Numbered from the stretch's first letter, positions 50,910-62,532 are shown. The stretch: DNA of 64,000 nt from Methylophaga sp. (GCF_009711715.1 NZ_VENF01000014.1:60179-124178); one strand, 5' to 3'. Notes: generated by a model from the sequence alone, not told the origin. Translations and numbers: made by a program.

Positions 50910-53090
50910 TTAATGCTGCTTTTTAAGGATCAGCCCGGAAAGCGGTGGCAGGTTGACCCTGATTGAATGGGGACGATCAGCACAGGGCAGCTCTTCACTC
51001 TCAATCACGAGCGCATTGTGATAATTGCTGCCGGCATAAAACTCGGAGTCGGAGTTAAGAATAATTTCATAATGACCGGCTTCAGGTACGCCAATGCGGT
51101 AGTTGTCACGGGGGATGGGCGTGAAATTAAAGGCTGCGACGATGAAGCTCTTGGCATCTTTACGCAGATAACTGAGCACTGAGTGCTCTCGGTCATTACA
51201 GTCAATCCATTCAAATCCATGCGGATCAAAATCATGCGAATGCAAAGCGGGCGTTTCCCGGTAAAGATGATTCAAATCGGCAACCAGCTTCTGCAGTCCC
51301 TGATGAATCGGATAATCGAGCACGTACCAGTCCAGCGAGGTTTCACAATTCCATTCATTACCCTGACCGAATTCACAGCCCATAAACAGTAGTTTTTTAC
51401 CCGGGTAACTATACATAAAGGTGTACAACAGCCTCAGGTTGGCAAAACGCTGCCATTCGTCCCCGGGCATTTTGTAGATCATCGAACGCTTGCCGTGTAC
51501 GACTTCATCATGCGAGAAGGGTAAAACAAAGTTTTCGGTAAAGGCGTAAAGCAGGCCGAAAGTCAGCGCATCATGGTGATAGCGACGGTGAATAGGATCC
51601 TGCTGCATGTATTCAAGAATGTCATGCATCCAGCCCATATTCCACTTCATGGAAAAGCCGAGTCCCCCCATATGGACCGGCCGTGAAATCATCGGGTAGG
51701 AGGTCGACTCTTCAGCAGCAATAATGCAGCCTGGGTGCTCCTTGTGCAGCACCGAATTCACATGTTTGAGAAAGTCGATCACCTCGAGATTTTCGCGACC
51801 GCCATATTCATTGGGCAGCCACTGACCCTCTTTTCGGGAATAGTCGAGATAGAGCATTGAAGCGACTGCGTCGACACGCAGACCGTCGATGTGAAACTCC
51901 TCCAGCCAGTAAAAGGCACTGGACAGAAGAAAGTTGAATACTTCACTGCGACCATAGTTGAAAATCAGCGTGCCCCAGTCCTGATGCTCGCCGCGGCGGG
52001 GATCAGCATGTTCATACAGTGCGGTGCCATCAAAACGGGCCAGGCCGTGTGCATCCTTGGGGAAATGACCGGGTACCCAGTCAAGCAACACACCAATATT
52101 ATGCTGATGACAGCAGTCAATAAAATAGCGTAAATCATCCGGGCTGCCGAATCGGCTGGTGGGAGCAAAGTAACCGGTGGTCTGGTAGCCCCAGGAAATA
52201 TCCAGCGGATGTTCAGTAATGGGGAGTAACTCAATGTGGGTGAAGCCCATTTTGCTGACATAAGGCACGAGGTCTTCAGCCAACTCCCGGTAGCTGTAGA
52301 AGCTGCCGTCGGGGTGACGTTTCCAGGATCCCATATGGACTTCATAGACCGAATGCGGCTCGTGAAGCCAGTCCGCATGTTCACGGGCATCCATCCAGTC
52401 TTCATCCTGCCAGTGATGCAAAGTCGGGCGGGTAACCACGGAAGCCGTGCCGGGGCGCAGCTCGCATTGCTGGCCATAAGGATCCATTTTCAGATGCAGC
52501 GCGCCGTCGTGGCGGCTACGGATTTCAAACTTATAGAGTTCGCCCGGTTCAATTTCAGGAATAAACAGTTCCCAGACACCGGTATTACCGCGAACACGCA
52601 TCGGATGTCTGCGGCCATCCCACTGGTTGAAATTGCCGACAACACTGACACGTTCAGCGCCCGGCGCCCAGGTAGCAAACAGAGTGCCTTTGATGCCCTC
52701 GACCTCATGGACGTGCGCCCCAAGGACTTTATAGGCATGCCAGTGTTTGCCCTCAGAAAACAGGTGCAAGTCATATTCAGACAACTGCGGCATGATGCTG
52801 TATGGATCATGGAAGGCAACTGCTTCACCATTGTGTCGCTGGCGATGAATTTTATAAGGCCATTTGAGCTCACTGGCATCACCCAGCCAGACGAAAACAT
52901 CACTGCCTTCGATGCGGGTCATTGGCAATGTATTATCGATTTTCGCTTCCGCAGTATCGGGTAGAAAAGCGCGGATAATGGCTTTGTCGTTTTGCTGATG
53001 AAAGCCCAGCACACTGAAAGGATCGTGGTGGCGCGCTTCAATGATTTTTATAATGTCTTCGTTCAAATTCTTGTCAAAAATCATCGCCAT
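50910..53090 (-). CDS. glgB: 1,4-alpha-glucan branching enzyme
   Basis: A 726-residue GH13 enzyme that makes alpha-1,6 branches in glycogen. The N-terminal CBM48-like domains cover about 15-220. The catalytic TIM barrel includes [26 protein letters not shown] with the nucleophile Asp near 395-412, IAAEEST with the acid Glu near 455, and [12 protein letters not shown] near 520. It is divergent from glgC with 100 bases between. ppk2 follows on the same strand. Confidence 0.97.
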   Translation of the reverse strand: MAMIFDKNLNEDIIKIIEARHHDPFSVLGFHQQNDKAIIRAFLPDTAEAKIDNTLPMTRIEGSDVFVWLGDASELKWPYKIHRQRHNGEAVAFHDPYSIMPQLSEYDLHLFSEGKHWHAYKVLGAHVHEVEGIKGTLFATWAPGAERVSVVGNFNQWDGRRHPMRVRGNTGVWELFIPEIEPGELYKFEIRSRHDGALHLKMDPYGQQCELRPGTASVVTRPTLHHWQDEDWMDAREHADWLHEPHSVYEVHMGSWKRHPDGSFYSYRELAEDLVPYVSKMGFTHIELLPITEHPLDISWGYQTTGYFAPTSRFGSPDDLRYFIDCCHQHNIGVLLDWVPGHFPKDAHGLARFDGTALYEHADPRRGEHQDWGTLIFNYGRSEVFNFLLSSAFYWLEEFHIDGLRVDAVASMLYLDYSRKEGQWLPNEYGGRENLEVIDFLKHVNSVLHKEHPGCIIAAEESTSYPMISRPVHMGGLGFSMKWNMGWMHDILEYMQQDPIHRRYHHDALTFGLLYAFTENFVLPFSHDEVVHGKRSMIYKMPGDEWQRFANLRLLYTFMYSYPGKKLLFMGCEFGQGNEWNCETSLDWYVLDYPIHQGLQKLVADLNHLYRETPALHSHDFDPHGFEWIDCNDREHSVLSYLRKDAKSFIVAAFNFTPIPRDNYRIGVPEAGHYEIILNSDSEFYAGSNYHNALVIESEELPCADRPHSIRVNLPPLSGLILKKQH

Positions 53091-53190
53091 AATATCCCGT
53101 ATAATCTTTTAATTGCTGATTGCCGCACGCTTATGGCAGGCTAACAGTATTACACCACAAATCATAGGGCTTTGGCCGGAGAATTATCGT

Positions 53191-54459
53191 ATGAGTGAGA
53201 ACAACAGCACGCGTTTCGTCAGTCGATTAACGCGGGATACTTTGGCCTTGATTCTAGCTGGTGGTCGAGGTTCCAGACTCAAGCAGTTGACTGACTGGCG
53301 AGCGAAGCCTGCTGTGCCGTTTGGTGGTAAATTTCGAATTATTGATTTTCCTCTATCCAATTGTGTGAATTCCGGGATTCGCCGGGTCGGGGTGCTAACC
53401 CAGTACAAAGCCCATTCGTTAATCAGGCATATTCAACAGGGCTGGGGGTTCATGCGGGGTGCTCTGGGTGAATTCGTGGAACTGTTGCCGGCCTCCCAAC
53501 GTAATGAAAAAGGCTGGTATGAAGGTACCGCTGACGCGGTCTACCAGAATATCGATATCCTCCGGAATCACGGCCCTGAGTACGTTCTCATTCTGGCTGG
53601 TGATCATATTTACAAAATGGACTATGGTGATATGCTGGCAGAGCATGTTGCTCAGAATGCTGACATGACCATCGGCTGTATCGAAGTGCCGATCAACGAA
53701 GCCAAAGCGCTTGGGGTTATGTCAGTCGACGTTAACAGACGCATCGTCGCGTTCGATGAAAAACCGGATAACCCAACGCCGATGCCGGGTCGTGAGGATG
53801 TGGCACTCGCGTCCATGGGTATCTATGTTTTCAATGCCGCCTTTTTGTACGAGCAGCTGATTAAAGATGCCGATACCCGCGGTTCCACTCATGACTTCGG
53901 GCATGACATCATTCCCAGCCTGATTAAAAACTATAAAGTTGTTGCCTTTCCATACAAAGATGTCCAGGGCAATGATCCCGGCTACTGGCGTGATGTCGGG
54001 ACTATCGATGCTTTCTGGTCAGCCAATCTGGAGTTGATTGGCGTGACCCCGGAACTCAATCTCTACGATGATGACTGGCCGATATGGACCCATCAGGCAC
54101 AGCAGCCACCCGCCAAGTTTGTGTTTGATGATGATGACCGGCGGGGCATGGCGGTTGATTCCATGGTTTCCGGCGGCTGCATTATTTCAGGATCGACGGT
54201 CCGTCACTCGGTGCTGTTTTCCAATGTGGAGGTGCACAGCTATTCACTGGTGGAAGATGCGGTGGTGTTGCCGGATGTGACTATCGGTCGCCATTGCCGA
54301 CTGAAAAAGGTGGTAATCGACAAAGGTTGTGTGATTCCGGAAGGAACAGTGATCGGTGAGGATCCGGAGCAGGATGCCAAGCGCTACCATGTGTCACCGA
54401 AAGGTGTCGTTCTGGTTACACCTGAAATGTTAGGACAAAACTATCGTTATGTCAGATAA
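53191..54459 (+). CDS. glgC: Glucose-1-phosphate adenylyltransferase
   Basis: A 422-residue ADP-glucose pyrophosphorylase, the committed step of glycogen synthesis. The nucleotide motif is [22 protein letters not shown] near 22-43; GTADAVYQN and WYEGTADA are near 109; the C-terminal left-handed helix domain holds [24 protein letters not shown] at 53191 has GGAG 11 bases upstream and gives the usual N-terminus; an ATG at 53113 is in frame. Its end overlaps the GH57 gene by 11 bases. Confidence 0.96.
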   Translation: MSENNSTRFVSRLTRDTLALILAGGRGSRLKQLTDWRAKPAVPFGGKFRIIDFPLSNCVNSGIRRVGVLTQYKAHSLIRHIQQGWGFMRGALGEFVELLPASQRNEKGWYEGTADAVYQNIDILRNHGPEYVLILAGDHIYKMDYGDMLAEHVAQNADMTIGCIEVPINEAKALGVMSVDVNRRIVAFDEKPDNPTPMPGREDVALASMGIYVFNAAFLYEQLIKDADTRGSTHDFGHDIIPSLIKNYKVVAFPYKDVQGNDPGYWRDVGTIDAFWSANLELIGVTPELNLYDDDWPIWTHQAQQPPAKFVFDDDDRRGMAVDSMVSGGCIISGSTVRHSVLFSNVEVHSYSLVEDAVVLPDVTIGRHCRLKKVVIDKGCVIPEGTVIGEDPEQDAKRYHVSPKGVVLVTPEMLGQNYRYVR

Positions 54460-56131
54460 ACTCAAGGTCGTTCTTTGCTGGCACATGCACCAGCCGCAGT
54501 ACAGTGAACCGATGGGGGGGCTGTATCAGCTACCCTGGACCTACCTGCACGCGATTAAAGACTATGTGGATATGGCCTGGCATCTGGAGAATGTCCCTGA
54601 TGCCAGGGCCGTGGTCAACTTCGCTCCGACCCTGCTGGAACAGCTGGCAGATTACGACGACCAGCTCAAAGGTCGTTTCAAGGGAACCGGCCGGCTTAAA
54701 GATCCGTTGCTGATCGCGCTGGATTCACCGGTGCAACCGGTTCACGCGGAAGAGCGAAAAACACTGATCAATGCTTGTCTGCGTGCCAATGAAGAAAAAC
54801 TGATCCAGCCTTTTCCGCATTTCGCCCGGCTGGTGGAAATGGCTCGCTGGACGCTGGAGGAGCAGGAACGTCTCAATTATGTGAACGATCAGTTCATGAT
54901 CGACTTGCTGGTCTGGTACCACTTGGTATGGATGGCTGAGTCAGTCCGGCGCAGTGATGTCCGGATTCAGGCACTGATGAAAAAGGGACGACTGTTTACT
55001 TTCCATGACCGGCGGCAGTTGATGATGGTGATGGGGGAGCTGTTGAGTGATCTGATCCCCCGCTACAGACGACTGGCCGAATCAGGGCGTGTTGAGCTGT
55101 CAGTGACACCTTATGCTCACCCGATTATGCCGCTGCTGCTGGATATCAATTCCACCCTGGAAGCGATGCCGGATGCTTTGCTGCCTGAGATTACCCATTA
55201 TCCCGGTGGAAGAGAACGGGCGCACTGGCATCTGGAAGAGGGACTGCGCGTATTCGAATCTTTCTTCGGCTTCAGACCGAAAGGCTGCTGGCCTTCAGAA
55301 GGGGCGGTTTCTGAGGAAACGCTGAAAGTGATCGCCCAGCATGGCTTTGAGTGGGCCGCAACCGGTGAGAATGTTCTGAGAAACAGTCTCAAGCTGTCAG
55401 GCATAGCCGATGCTAATATTCATAAACCCTACAAACTGCCTGGTGCTTCACCGGCCTGTTTTTATCGTGATGATGGTCTCTCTGACATGATTGGCTTCAT
55501 TTATACCAAGTGGGGCGCCGATGATGCGGTGAATGACTTCATCCACCATTTGCTGAATATCAAAAAAAATACAGAGGGTGATGCAGACCGCGTTGTATCT
55601 GTAATTCTGGATGGCGAAAATGCCTGGGAATATTACTCCTACAACGGTTTTTACTTCCTGCAAAGTCTGTATCGCCGGCTGACAGAGCACCCGGAAATTG
55701 AACTCACAACCTTCAGTGACTGTCTTCATAGCGGCGTGCAGCCTGCCAAACTGCCGAAGATGGTCGGGGGCAGCTGGGTATTTGGTACCTATTCAACCTG
55801 GATCGGCGATCCCGATAAAAACCGCGCATGGGACTTGCTCAGCGAAGCCAAGAAAACCTACGACAGGGTGATGGCAAGCCACGAGTTTGATGAGGAGACG
55901 CAACAGGCACTGGAACGCCAGCTTGCTATCTGTGAAGGTTCAGACTGGTTCTGGTGGTTTGGTGATTACAACGCTGCAGACAGTGTCAGTGATTTTGAAC
56001 GCTTATACCGGCTGCATCTTTCCAATCTTTATCAAATGTTGGGTGAAGAAGTTCCTCAGGTCCTGTCTGAGGTCATTTCTCATGGTGGAGGAAATATGGA
56101 GCAGGCCGGCACAATGCGGCGCGGTAGTTGA
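54449..56131 (+). CDS. GH57 family glycoside hydrolase
   Basis: A 560-residue GH57 enzyme. The five family regions are seen: HMHQPQY near 11, [12 protein letters not shown] near 218-229, [12 protein letters not shown] near 277 with the nucleophile Glu, [10 protein letters not shown] near 389 with the acid Asp, and WFWWFGDYN near 504. Members act on alpha-1,4-glucans as amylases or transferases. No signal peptide is seen, so it works in the cytoplasm. It is translationally coupled on both sides: an 11-base overlap with glgC and a one-base overlap with malQ. glgA and glgP are not in the window. Confidence 0.92.
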   Translation: MSDKLKVVLCWHMHQPQYSEPMGGLYQLPWTYLHAIKDYVDMAWHLENVPDARAVVNFAPTLLEQLADYDDQLKGRFKGTGRLKDPLLIALDSPVQPVHAEERKTLINACLRANEEKLIQPFPHFARLVEMARWTLEEQERLNYVNDQFMIDLLVWYHLVWMAESVRRSDVRIQALMKKGRLFTFHDRRQLMMVMGELLSDLIPRYRRLAESGRVELSVTPYAHPIMPLLLDINSTLEAMPDALLPEITHYPGGRERAHWHLEEGLRVFESFFGFRPKGCWPSEGAVSEETLKVIAQHGFEWAATGENVLRNSLKLSGIADANIHKPYKLPGASPACFYRDDGLSDMIGFIYTKWGADDAVNDFIHHLLNIKKNTEGDADRVVSVILDGENAWEYYSYNGFYFLQSLYRRLTEHPEIELTTFSDCLHSGVQPAKLPKMVGGSWVFGTYSTWIGDPDKNRAWDLLSEAKKTYDRVMASHEFDEETQQALERQLAICEGSDWFWWFGDYNAADSVSDFERLYRLHLSNLYQMLGEEVPQVLSEVISHGGGNMEQAGTMRRGS

Positions 56132-57579
56132 TGCAACAGGCTCATATTTTTGATCAGCGGCGCAGCGGTGTGCTGCTTCACATTACCAGTCTGCCATCCG
56201 GGAATATGGGAGCGGATGCCTATCGATTTGTCGATTTCCTTCAGTCTGCCGGCGTTACACTGTGGCAGATGCTGCCGCTTGGTCCGACCCATGATGATCG
56301 TTCCCCTTACCAATGTCTTTCAGCCCATGCAGGTAATAATCGCCTGATATGTCGCGAGATGCTCAAGGCTGCGCCCTGGGCTGAGGCGGCGAAGCTTAAT
56401 GATCCGAAAATGTCTCGCTTAATGTCGCATGCCTACCGGCAGTTTGACCTTCGGGCGGATGAAGCTGAGCGGCAAGCCTTTAGTGACTTCTGTGAGCAAC
56501 AAGCTTATTGGCTGGATGATTACGTTTTATTCCGCGAGTTACGTCATCTTAATCAGTCACGGGCATGGTTTGACTGGCCTGCGGCATTACGTGACCGCGA
56601 ACCGGAAGCGTTGGAGAGATTGGCGATTGAACGTAAAGATGCCCTGAATATTCGTCGGTTTGAGCAGTTCATTTTCTTCCGTCAGTGGCACCAGTTAAGA
56701 GCCTACGCCAACGAGCGCGGTGTGAAACTGTTTGGTGATATGCCCATTTTTGTGGCCCATGACAGCGCCGATGTCTGGGCTGAACCATATCTTTTTACCC
56801 TGGATCAGGCCGGTCAACCAACCCGCGTGGCTGGTGTGCCGCCGGATTATTTTTCCGAGACCGGACAGCGCTGGGGTAATCCGCTTTATGAATGGCCAGT
56901 GCATATTGAGCAGAATTTTGACTGGTGGCATCGCCGTCTGCAGACCCAGCTCGAGTGTTTTGATTTGATACGTATCGACCACTTCCGTGGTTTTGAAGCC
57001 TGTTGGGAGATCCCCGCCAGTTGTGAAACTGCGGTCGACGGTGAATGGGTTAGTGCGCCCGGAGAGCAGTTGTTTGACAGTTTGCTGGCGCACTTCGGTG
57101 AGTTGCCGCTGGTGGCTGAGGATCTGGGTATTATTACCGATGAAGTCACGGCTTTGCGGGAAAAATATGCCATGCCGGGAATGAACGTTCTGCAATTCGC
57201 TTTCGGTGGCGATGCCAGTAACCCATACCTGCCGCACCAGCAGTGCGTTGACAGTGTGACTTACACCGGCACCCACGATAATAACACCACGCTTGGCTGG
57301 TATCTGGCACTGGAGCCGCACGTCAAAGCCCATTTCCATGCCTATATAGGTGAAAGCATGGAAATGATGCCCTGGCTTTTGATTCGCACGGCACTGAGTT
57401 CTGTTTCTGAACTGGCGGTGCTGCCGATGCAGGACCTGCTGTCCCTGGATGGGAGCCATCGCATGAATATTCCCGGCACCACAGAAGGTAACTGGCGCTG
57501 GCAATTCAGTTGGGATATGGTGGATGACAACATTGCCGCGCGGCTACGAGCCCTTAATGGCCTATACGGGAGACTGTGA
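56131..57579 (+). CDS. malQ: 4-alpha-glucanotransferase
   Basis: A 482-residue GH77 amylomaltase. Blocks: RSGVLLHITSLPS near 9, SPYQCLSAHAGN near 53, DMPIFVAHDSADVW near 202-215, LIRIDHFRGFE near 272-282 with the nucleophile Asp, VAEDLGIITDEV near 328 with the acid Glu, and YTGTHDNNTTLGW near 376. It disproportionates maltodextrins. The ATG at 56131 shares one base with the GH57 stop and its own stop shares one base with gcvH. Confidence 0.95.
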   Translation: MQQAHIFDQRRSGVLLHITSLPSGNMGADAYRFVDFLQSAGVTLWQMLPLGPTHDDRSPYQCLSAHAGNNRLICREMLKAAPWAEAAKLNDPKMSRLMSHAYRQFDLRADEAERQAFSDFCEQQAYWLDDYVLFRELRHLNQSRAWFDWPAALRDREPEALERLAIERKDALNIRRFEQFIFFRQWHQLRAYANERGVKLFGDMPIFVAHDSADVWAEPYLFTLDQAGQPTRVAGVPPDYFSETGQRWGNPLYEWPVHIEQNFDWWHRRLQTQLECFDLIRIDHFRGFEACWEIPASCETAVDGEWVSAPGEQLFDSLLAHFGELPLVAEDLGIITDEVTALREKYAMPGMNVLQFAFGGDASNPYLPHQQCVDSVTYTGTHDNNTTLGWYLALEPHVKAHFHAYIGESMEMMPWLLIRTALSSVSELAVLPMQDLLSLDGSHRMNIPGTTEGNWRWQFSWDMVDDNIAARLRALNGLYGRL

Positions 57580-57965
57580 TGGAAGCGAACCTGGATCACC
57601 TTCGATACGCCCCGACACATGAATGGGTGAATGATGAAGAAGGCAATGAAATGACGGTAGGCATTACTGACTTTGCCCAGAATCAGTTGGGCGATGTCGT
57701 GTTTGTCTCTTTACCCACACCGGGAAGTCAGTTCCAGGCAGGCGACGTCTGTATGTTTATTGAGTCGGTGAAGTCGGCTTCAGATATTCACATGCCAGTG
57801 ACGGGCACGATTATCAGCGTTAATCAGGAACTGGAACAGAGTCCGGAACTGGTGAATCAGGATGCTTTCGGTGGCGGCTGGCTATTCAAGCTGACTGCGG
57901 ACGAAACAGCCAGCAGCGATCATTTGCTGGACAGTTTTGCCTATGATGCTTCATTGGATGAGTAA
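57579..57965 (+). CDS. gcvH: Glycine cleavage H protein
   Basis: A 128-residue lipoyl carrier. The lipoylated lysine is K65 in FIESVKSASD, and the fold is complete (HEWVNDEEGNEMTVGITDFAQNQLGD near 14-38). It carries the methylamine group between P and T proteins of glycine cleavage. No gcvT or gcvP is nearby: the gene is translationally coupled to malQ in a glycogen operon, an odd place for it. Its 3' end overlaps the convergent anmK by 25 bases. Confidence 0.95.
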   Translation: MEANLDHLRYAPTHEWVNDEEGNEMTVGITDFAQNQLGDVVFVSLPTPGSQFQAGDVCMFIESVKSASDIHMPVTGTIISVNQELEQSPELVNQDAFGGGWLFKLTADETASSDHLLDSFAYDASLDE

Positions 57966-59062
57966 AGCGCCCCCAGCAACGTCGTTTTGCGTGCACCGGT
58001 AACAGAGGGCAGATTGCCGGGCAAGTGATGCATAAATCGCCTTGCCAGCCAGGCAAAAGCACAGGCTTCCACCCAGTCAGGAGCCAGTCCCAAATCAGCG
58101 GTAGTGCGGACTGTCATGGCAGGTAGTGCATCACGCAGGGCCTGCATCAGTACTTCGTTATGTGCGCCACCACCACAGACAAACACTTCTTCAGTCTGTT
58201 CCGCATATTGCTTGATGGCATCGCTTATTGAGTTCGCTGTCATTTGCAGCAGGGTTTTCTGAACCGCTTTCGCCTTTATCGGTTTGTCCAGTTCGGCCAT
58301 CTTCTGCGTTAACCAGTTCAGGTTGAAATATTCCCGCCCCGTGCTTTTGGGCGCCGGCTGCATAAAGAAGGGATCATTCATCAGCAAATTCAGCAGCGCG
58401 GGATCTATCTCACCATCGCGGGCCCACTGACCGTTATCATCGTATAAATTATTGTGATGCTGCTGATACCACTGATCCAGCAGGACATTGCCGGGGCCGG
58501 TATCGAACCCGGTCACGGCCTCTTCATTGCCGGCCGGCAACACAGTGATGTTACTGATACCGCCGATATTGGCAATGACACGATTCCGCTGCGGATCCTG
58601 AAACAGTGACTGATGAAATGCCGGCACCAGCGGTGCACCCTGACCACCCAGAATCATATCGTGCTGACGAAAGTCAGCGACAGTGTTGATGCCGGTTTTT
58701 TCGGCAATGACATGCGCATTGCCGATTTGCATGCTAAAAGGGTAAGCGGCATCAGGTGCATGGTAAATGGTTTGACCATGACAGCCGATGGCTTTGATAT
58801 CGGTCGCAGCGATATGGGTTTCGGATAGCAGCTGGTTAATGGCGTCACCATAGGCATAGCCCAGTGCCATATCGATTTGTCCCAACTGTTGAAGGTGTGT
58901 CCTGCCGGCATTAATCAGTTTGAGTAAGTCACGGCGCAAACTGTTATCGAAGGGATAGGTTTCAGCCGCCTGCAGTGAAATTTCATGGGCATTGAAGTCA
59001 ACGATGGCAACATCAATCCCATCCAGGCTGGTGCCTGACATGACGCCAATATACAGACCCAT
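57941..59062 (-). CDS. anmK: Anhydro-N-acetylmuramic acid kinase
   Basis: A 373-residue ASKHA-fold kinase that recycles 1,6-anhydroMurNAc from peptidoglycan. The start MGLYIGVMSGTSLDGIDVA and later GFDTGPGNVLLD near 184-195 and VCGGGAHNEVLM near 296 are family hallmarks. It lies four bases from the M23 peptidase gene upstream, the common tyrS/mepM/anmK arrangement. Confidence 0.95.
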   Translation of the reverse strand: MGLYIGVMSGTSLDGIDVAIVDFNAHEISLQAAETYPFDNSLRRDLLKLINAGRTHLQQLGQIDMALGYAYGDAINQLLSETHIAATDIKAIGCHGQTIYHAPDAAYPFSMQIGNAHVIAEKTGINTVADFRQHDMILGGQGAPLVPAFHQSLFQDPQRNRVIANIGGISNITVLPAGNEEAVTGFDTGPGNVLLDQWYQQHHNNLYDDNGQWARDGEIDPALLNLLMNDPFFMQPAPKSTGREYFNLNWLTQKMAELDKPIKAKAVQKTLLQMTANSISDAIKQYAEQTEEVFVCGGGAHNEVLMQALRDALPAMTVRTTADLGLAPDWVEACAFAWLARRFMHHLPGNLPSVTGARKTTLLGALYSSNEAS

Positions 59063-59066
59063 AAGT

Positions 59067-60659
59067 TTACTGCTGGTTGAATGCCAAAGCTGGCAGTGTC
59101 AGTTCGTCCAGTTGTGCCAGTAATGGCTGAGATTGCTGTCTGAACTCAGCCATGTAGTTGGCATTGAGTGGTTCCGCTTTAGGCAGTGCCACAGTCAGCG
59201 GGTTGTGATGCACACCGTTGATACGGAATTCGTAATGCAGGTGGGGACCGGTCGCGAGTCCACTGCTACCAATGTAACCGATAGTTTGCCCCTGTTTGAC
59301 CCGCTGCCCGTTTCTCATGCCTTTTTTGAAACGTGACATATGAGCGTAGAGCGTTGTGTATTTACCACCGTGCGACAGTATCACTGTCCGGCCATAACCG
59401 CCCTTGGTACCGACAAATTCAACTTTGCCGTCACCGGTTGCCAAGATGGGGGTACCGGTGGGAGCCGCATAATCCACACCACGATGAGGACGCGCAGTTT
59501 TCAGAACCGGATGAAGACGGTTGGGGTTGAAGCGGGAACTGATGCGTGAGAAATGAACCGGTGTCCGCGTGAAAGTCTTACGCATGCTGTGACCTTCCGG
59601 TGTGTAGAAGTGGCTATTACCCTCGGGGTCGGTATATCGAATCGCACGGAAAGTGGTGCCGCGATTGGTGAATTCAGCAGCAAGAATATCGCCGTCATCA
59701 AATTTTTCACCATCAAGGAAGGATTCTTCGAAAATAACCTTGAAGTTATCGCCCTGGCGCAGGTCTAAGGCAAAATCAATATCCCAGCCGAAGATGTGTG
59801 CCATTTCCATGATCAGCTTGTCTGACATACCCGCTTTTTGGCCGGCTTCAAACAGAGAGCTTTCAATCTGGCCGGCAACCTGTTTCTGGCGGCTCTCGAC
59901 ATCACGAGTCAAAGTTTCAGCGGTATAGCCATCTTCAGTTCTGCTGAGTTGCAGAGTTTCAATCGGGCTGAGTTTAAGCTCCAGCTTTTCCAGTGTCGTT
60001 GTGTTCTCAGTCTGAGACAGACCGAAACGCAGGGTCTGACCGGGCTTCAGATTCAGCAGTGGTTTTATGCTGTCACCTGACTGAGCCACATTATAGACAT
60101 CACGTGCTGTGAGACCGGCTTTGGGGAAGATCAGCGAAAGGTTGTCACCGGAATCCACGGTGATTTCCTGCCAGGTCAGTTCTGGTTCCGATTGCTCGAC
60201 TATGGCTTTCCCTGTTTCAATTTCAGCTGGCGTTTCTTTGATAACCTCAGCTGCTTTTTCCTGCTTGTCTTCTTCCAAGTGCAATTTTTCCAGCTGGGCA
60301 GGCTCAGCCAGGCTGGCTTCTTCGTTGCTGGGTACCGGCACCCGCGCTACAGCAGGTGCATTGACGCCAGCTGGTTGGTCAGCACCCGGTTTTTCGGGTA
60401 GAGCTTGGGTTTGTGTGTTTTGCTGGGTGATTCTACTGGGCGTTATTTGATGACTGCTCTGACCCGGCAACTGAATCGTTTTGGACTGGGTGTCAGTGTT
60501 CAACGGCGTACTGGTAGCCAGAACGATGGTAGTCAGGAAAACGCCGATCACCGTCAGCAAGGAAAGTAAAAGAATATGATGTCGTTTGCTATGGCCGGGT
60601 TTTTCGCTGGTGAACAGTCGTCCATGAGGCGAATTGCTCAGAAGTCTGTTACGTTTCAT
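59067..60659 (-). CDS. mepM: M23 peptidase, MepM-like
   Basis: A 530-residue murein endopeptidase. It has an N-terminal membrane anchor (about 25-47), a disordered Gln/Pro/Glu-rich linker, an OapA/LysM-like part (WQEITVDSGDNLSLIF near 164), and the zinc M23 domain with HRGVDYAAPTGTP near 390-402, YAHMSRF, and the HLHYEF motif near 473. It cleaves cross-links in peptidoglycan to allow growth. The ATG at 60659 follows AAGAG. tyrS is divergent. Confidence 0.93.
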   Translation of the reverse strand: MKRNRLLSNSPHGRLFTSEKPGHSKRHHILLLSLLTVIGVFLTTIVLATSTPLNTDTQSKTIQLPGQSSHQITPSRITQQNTQTQALPEKPGADQPAGVNAPAVARVPVPSNEEASLAEPAQLEKLHLEEDKQEKAAEVIKETPAEIETGKAIVEQSEPELTWQEITVDSGDNLSLIFPKAGLTARDVYNVAQSGDSIKPLLNLKPGQTLRFGLSQTENTTTLEKLELKLSPIETLQLSRTEDGYTAETLTRDVESRQKQVAGQIESSLFEAGQKAGMSDKLIMEMAHIFGWDIDFALDLRQGDNFKVIFEESFLDGEKFDDGDILAAEFTNRGTTFRAIRYTDPEGNSHFYTPEGHSMRKTFTRTPVHFSRISSRFNPNRLHPVLKTARPHRGVDYAAPTGTPILATGDGKVEFVGTKGGYGRTVILSHGGKYTTLYAHMSRFKKGMRNGQRVKQGQTIGYIGSSGLATGPHLHYEFRINGVHHNPLTVALPKAEPLNANYMAEFRQQSQPLLAQLDELTLPALAFNQQ

Positions 60660-60788
60660 ATGCAAACTCTTGCTGAAATTATAAATTCGCTCAATTCTGG
60701 CAGCATTTGAACAGAATTGGAACCCCTTGCTGTAAGCTTGTTGTGATAATATTGCCCGCCATCACATTTACAAACTCGGAGTGCATAG

Positions 60789-61988
60789 ATGATCCCTGTA
60801 CAAGAGGCGATGGCAGAGATTCGCCGCGGTGCTGACGAAATCCTGGTAGAGAAAGAACTGATTGAAAAACTGGAATCAGGCAAGCCGTTACGCATCAAAG
60901 CCGGTTTCGATCCAACCGCACCGGATTTGCACCTGGGGCACACCGTCCTTCTTAATAAGCTGAAACAGTTTCAGGATTTGGGTCACCACATCCTTTTCCT
61001 GATTGGTGACTTCACCGGCATGATTGGCGATCCTACCGGTAAGAATGTCACACGTCAGCCATTGACCCCGGAGCAGGTCAAGCAGAATGCAGTGACTTAT
61101 CAGGAACAGGTGTTCAAAATTCTGGACCCTGAAAAAACCGAGGTTGTGTTCAATTCTCACTGGATGAATGACATGTCGTCTGCAGACATGATTCGCCTGG
61201 CATCTAATCACACGGTAGCGAGGATGCTTGAGCGGGACGATTTTCACAAACGCTACAGAAACAACCAGCCGATCGCGATCCATGAGTTTCTTTATCCTTT
61301 AATACAAGGCTATGATTCGGTGGTATTGGATGCCGATGTTGAGCTGGGTGGTACTGACCAGAAATTTAATCTGCTCATGGGGCGTGAGTTGCAAAAAGCT
61401 TACGGTAAATCCCCTCAGTGCATACTGACCATGCCGATTCTTGAAGGGCTGGATGGCGTGCAGAAAATGTCCAAGTCATTAAATAACTACATCGGCATCA
61501 ATGACAGCCCCAAGGATATCTTCGGCAAGTTGATGTCGATTAGCGATGATCTCATGTGGCGTTATATTGAGCTGTTAAGCTTCCGCAATGTCAATGAAAT
61601 TGACGACTGGCGCCAGCAAGTCGAGCAGGGCAGAAACCCTATCGAAATCAAAAAAGAATTTGCTCAGGAAATGGTTGCCCGCTTCCACGGCGAGCAAGCA
61701 GCCGACGAAGCTCGTGGCGGTTTTGAAAACCAATTCAAGAAAGGTGAGCTACCGGATGATATTCCTGAAATCACGCTGTCAGTCGGCGGTGAAGGAATGC
61801 TGATAGCCAATGTGCTTAAAGAAGCCGGTCTCACCAGCAGCACTTCTGATGCGATGCGGATGATCAAGCAGGGAGCCGTCAAGATCGATGGTGAAAAAGT
61901 CGATGATAAATCGTTATTGATTGCGCCGGGTGTAGAAGGTGTGTTTCAAGTGGGAAAACGCAAATTCGCCCGCATTACCGCTAATTAA
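60789..61988 (+). CDS. tyrS: Tyrosyl-tRNA synthetase
   Basis: A 399-residue class I synthetase of the longer TyrZ-like type. The HIGH motif is HLGH near 45-48, KMSKS is near 227-231, and an S4 domain closes the protein ([19 protein letters not shown]). It starts with [17 protein letters not shown], typical of gammaproteobacteria. It is divergent from the M23 peptidase gene with 129 bases between. Confidence 0.97.
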   Translation: MIPVQEAMAEIRRGADEILVEKELIEKLESGKPLRIKAGFDPTAPDLHLGHTVLLNKLKQFQDLGHHILFLIGDFTGMIGDPTGKNVTRQPLTPEQVKQNAVTYQEQVFKILDPEKTEVVFNSHWMNDMSSADMIRLASNHTVARMLERDDFHKRYRNNQPIAIHEFLYPLIQGYDSVVLDADVELGGTDQKFNLLMGRELQKAYGKSPQCILTMPILEGLDGVQKMSKSLNNYIGINDSPKDIFGKLMSISDDLMWRYIELLSFRNVNEIDDWRQQVEQGRNPIEIKKEFAQEMVARFHGEQAADEARGGFENQFKKGELPDDIPEITLSVGGEGMLIANVLKEAGLTSSTSDAMRMIKQGAVKIDGEKVDDKSLLIAPGVEGVFQVGKRKFARITAN

Positions 61989-61998
61989 ATTACCTCTA

Positions 61999-62024
61999 CC
62001 GGCACACTCATGTGAATGTGCCGG
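61999..62024. other. Hairpin between tyrS and a membrane-protein gene
   Basis: CCGGCACA (61999-62006) and TGTGCCGG (62017-62024) pair, with TCA/TGA inside the loop. No T run follows, so it may stop transcription weakly or protect the 3' end. Confidence 0.45.
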
Positions 62025-62034
62025 CATTCCTGCT

Positions 62035-62532
62035 TCAGTTCAGTTGCCGGCCACAGCGCTTGCAGTTTTTGAGCTGTTCATCTCCGTTCAGGCTGTGCTT
62101 CAACACCAGCACTGCTGCTTTACCAAAACCATAACTGGTCAGCAACAAACTGGCGTATAGATAAATATTAAATAGAGTGAATCCGGTACCGGACGGCGTG
62201 TAGTTCTCTGTGGCGGGATCCAGTATCGGAAAAATGGCGTATAGCAAAAACAGACTGGAGTTGGTGAAAGCACCGATCACCATAGCCCACCGCACATGCC
62301 AGGGTAAACCAACTCTGGCGGCATAGATGCCCAGGATTAATGCGCTCATCAAAAGGAAGTCAATGTGGGCTTGCAGTACGCGACTCGACTTACCCGGAAA
62401 GAGACTTTCCAAAAAACCGATTTGGTTATAGAGGCCTACCAGGCTCCAGGCCAGCACCAGTGCCATCAATATCCAGAGGCAGGCGCCACGAATCAGGATA
62501 ACATTGCCCGCATGTGATTGATCGTTGGTCAT
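62035..62532 (-). CDS. Four-helix membrane protein, styrene-oxide-isomerase-like
   Basis: A 165-residue protein with four predicted transmembrane helices (about 14-34, 55-72, 82-104 and 121-144) and a C-terminal KNCKRCGRQLN tail. The layout VLQAHIDFLLMSALILG, the GLP-type loop and the WAMVIGAFTNSSLFLLYAIFP helix resemble the small isomerase family containing styrene-oxide isomerase and hydroxylaminobenzene mutase. The identification is from pattern memory only and the catalytic residues are not confirmed. It lies divergent to an AraC regulator (104 bases between the starts), which may control it. Confidence 0.5.
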   Translation of the reverse strand: MTNDQSHAGNVILIRGACLWILMALVLAWSLVGLYNQIGFLESLFPGKSSRVLQAHIDFLLMSALILGIYAARVGLPWHVRWAMVIGAFTNSSLFLLYAIFPILDPATENYTPSGTGFTLFNIYLYASLLLTSYGFGKAAVLVLKHSLNGDEQLKNCKRCGRQLN

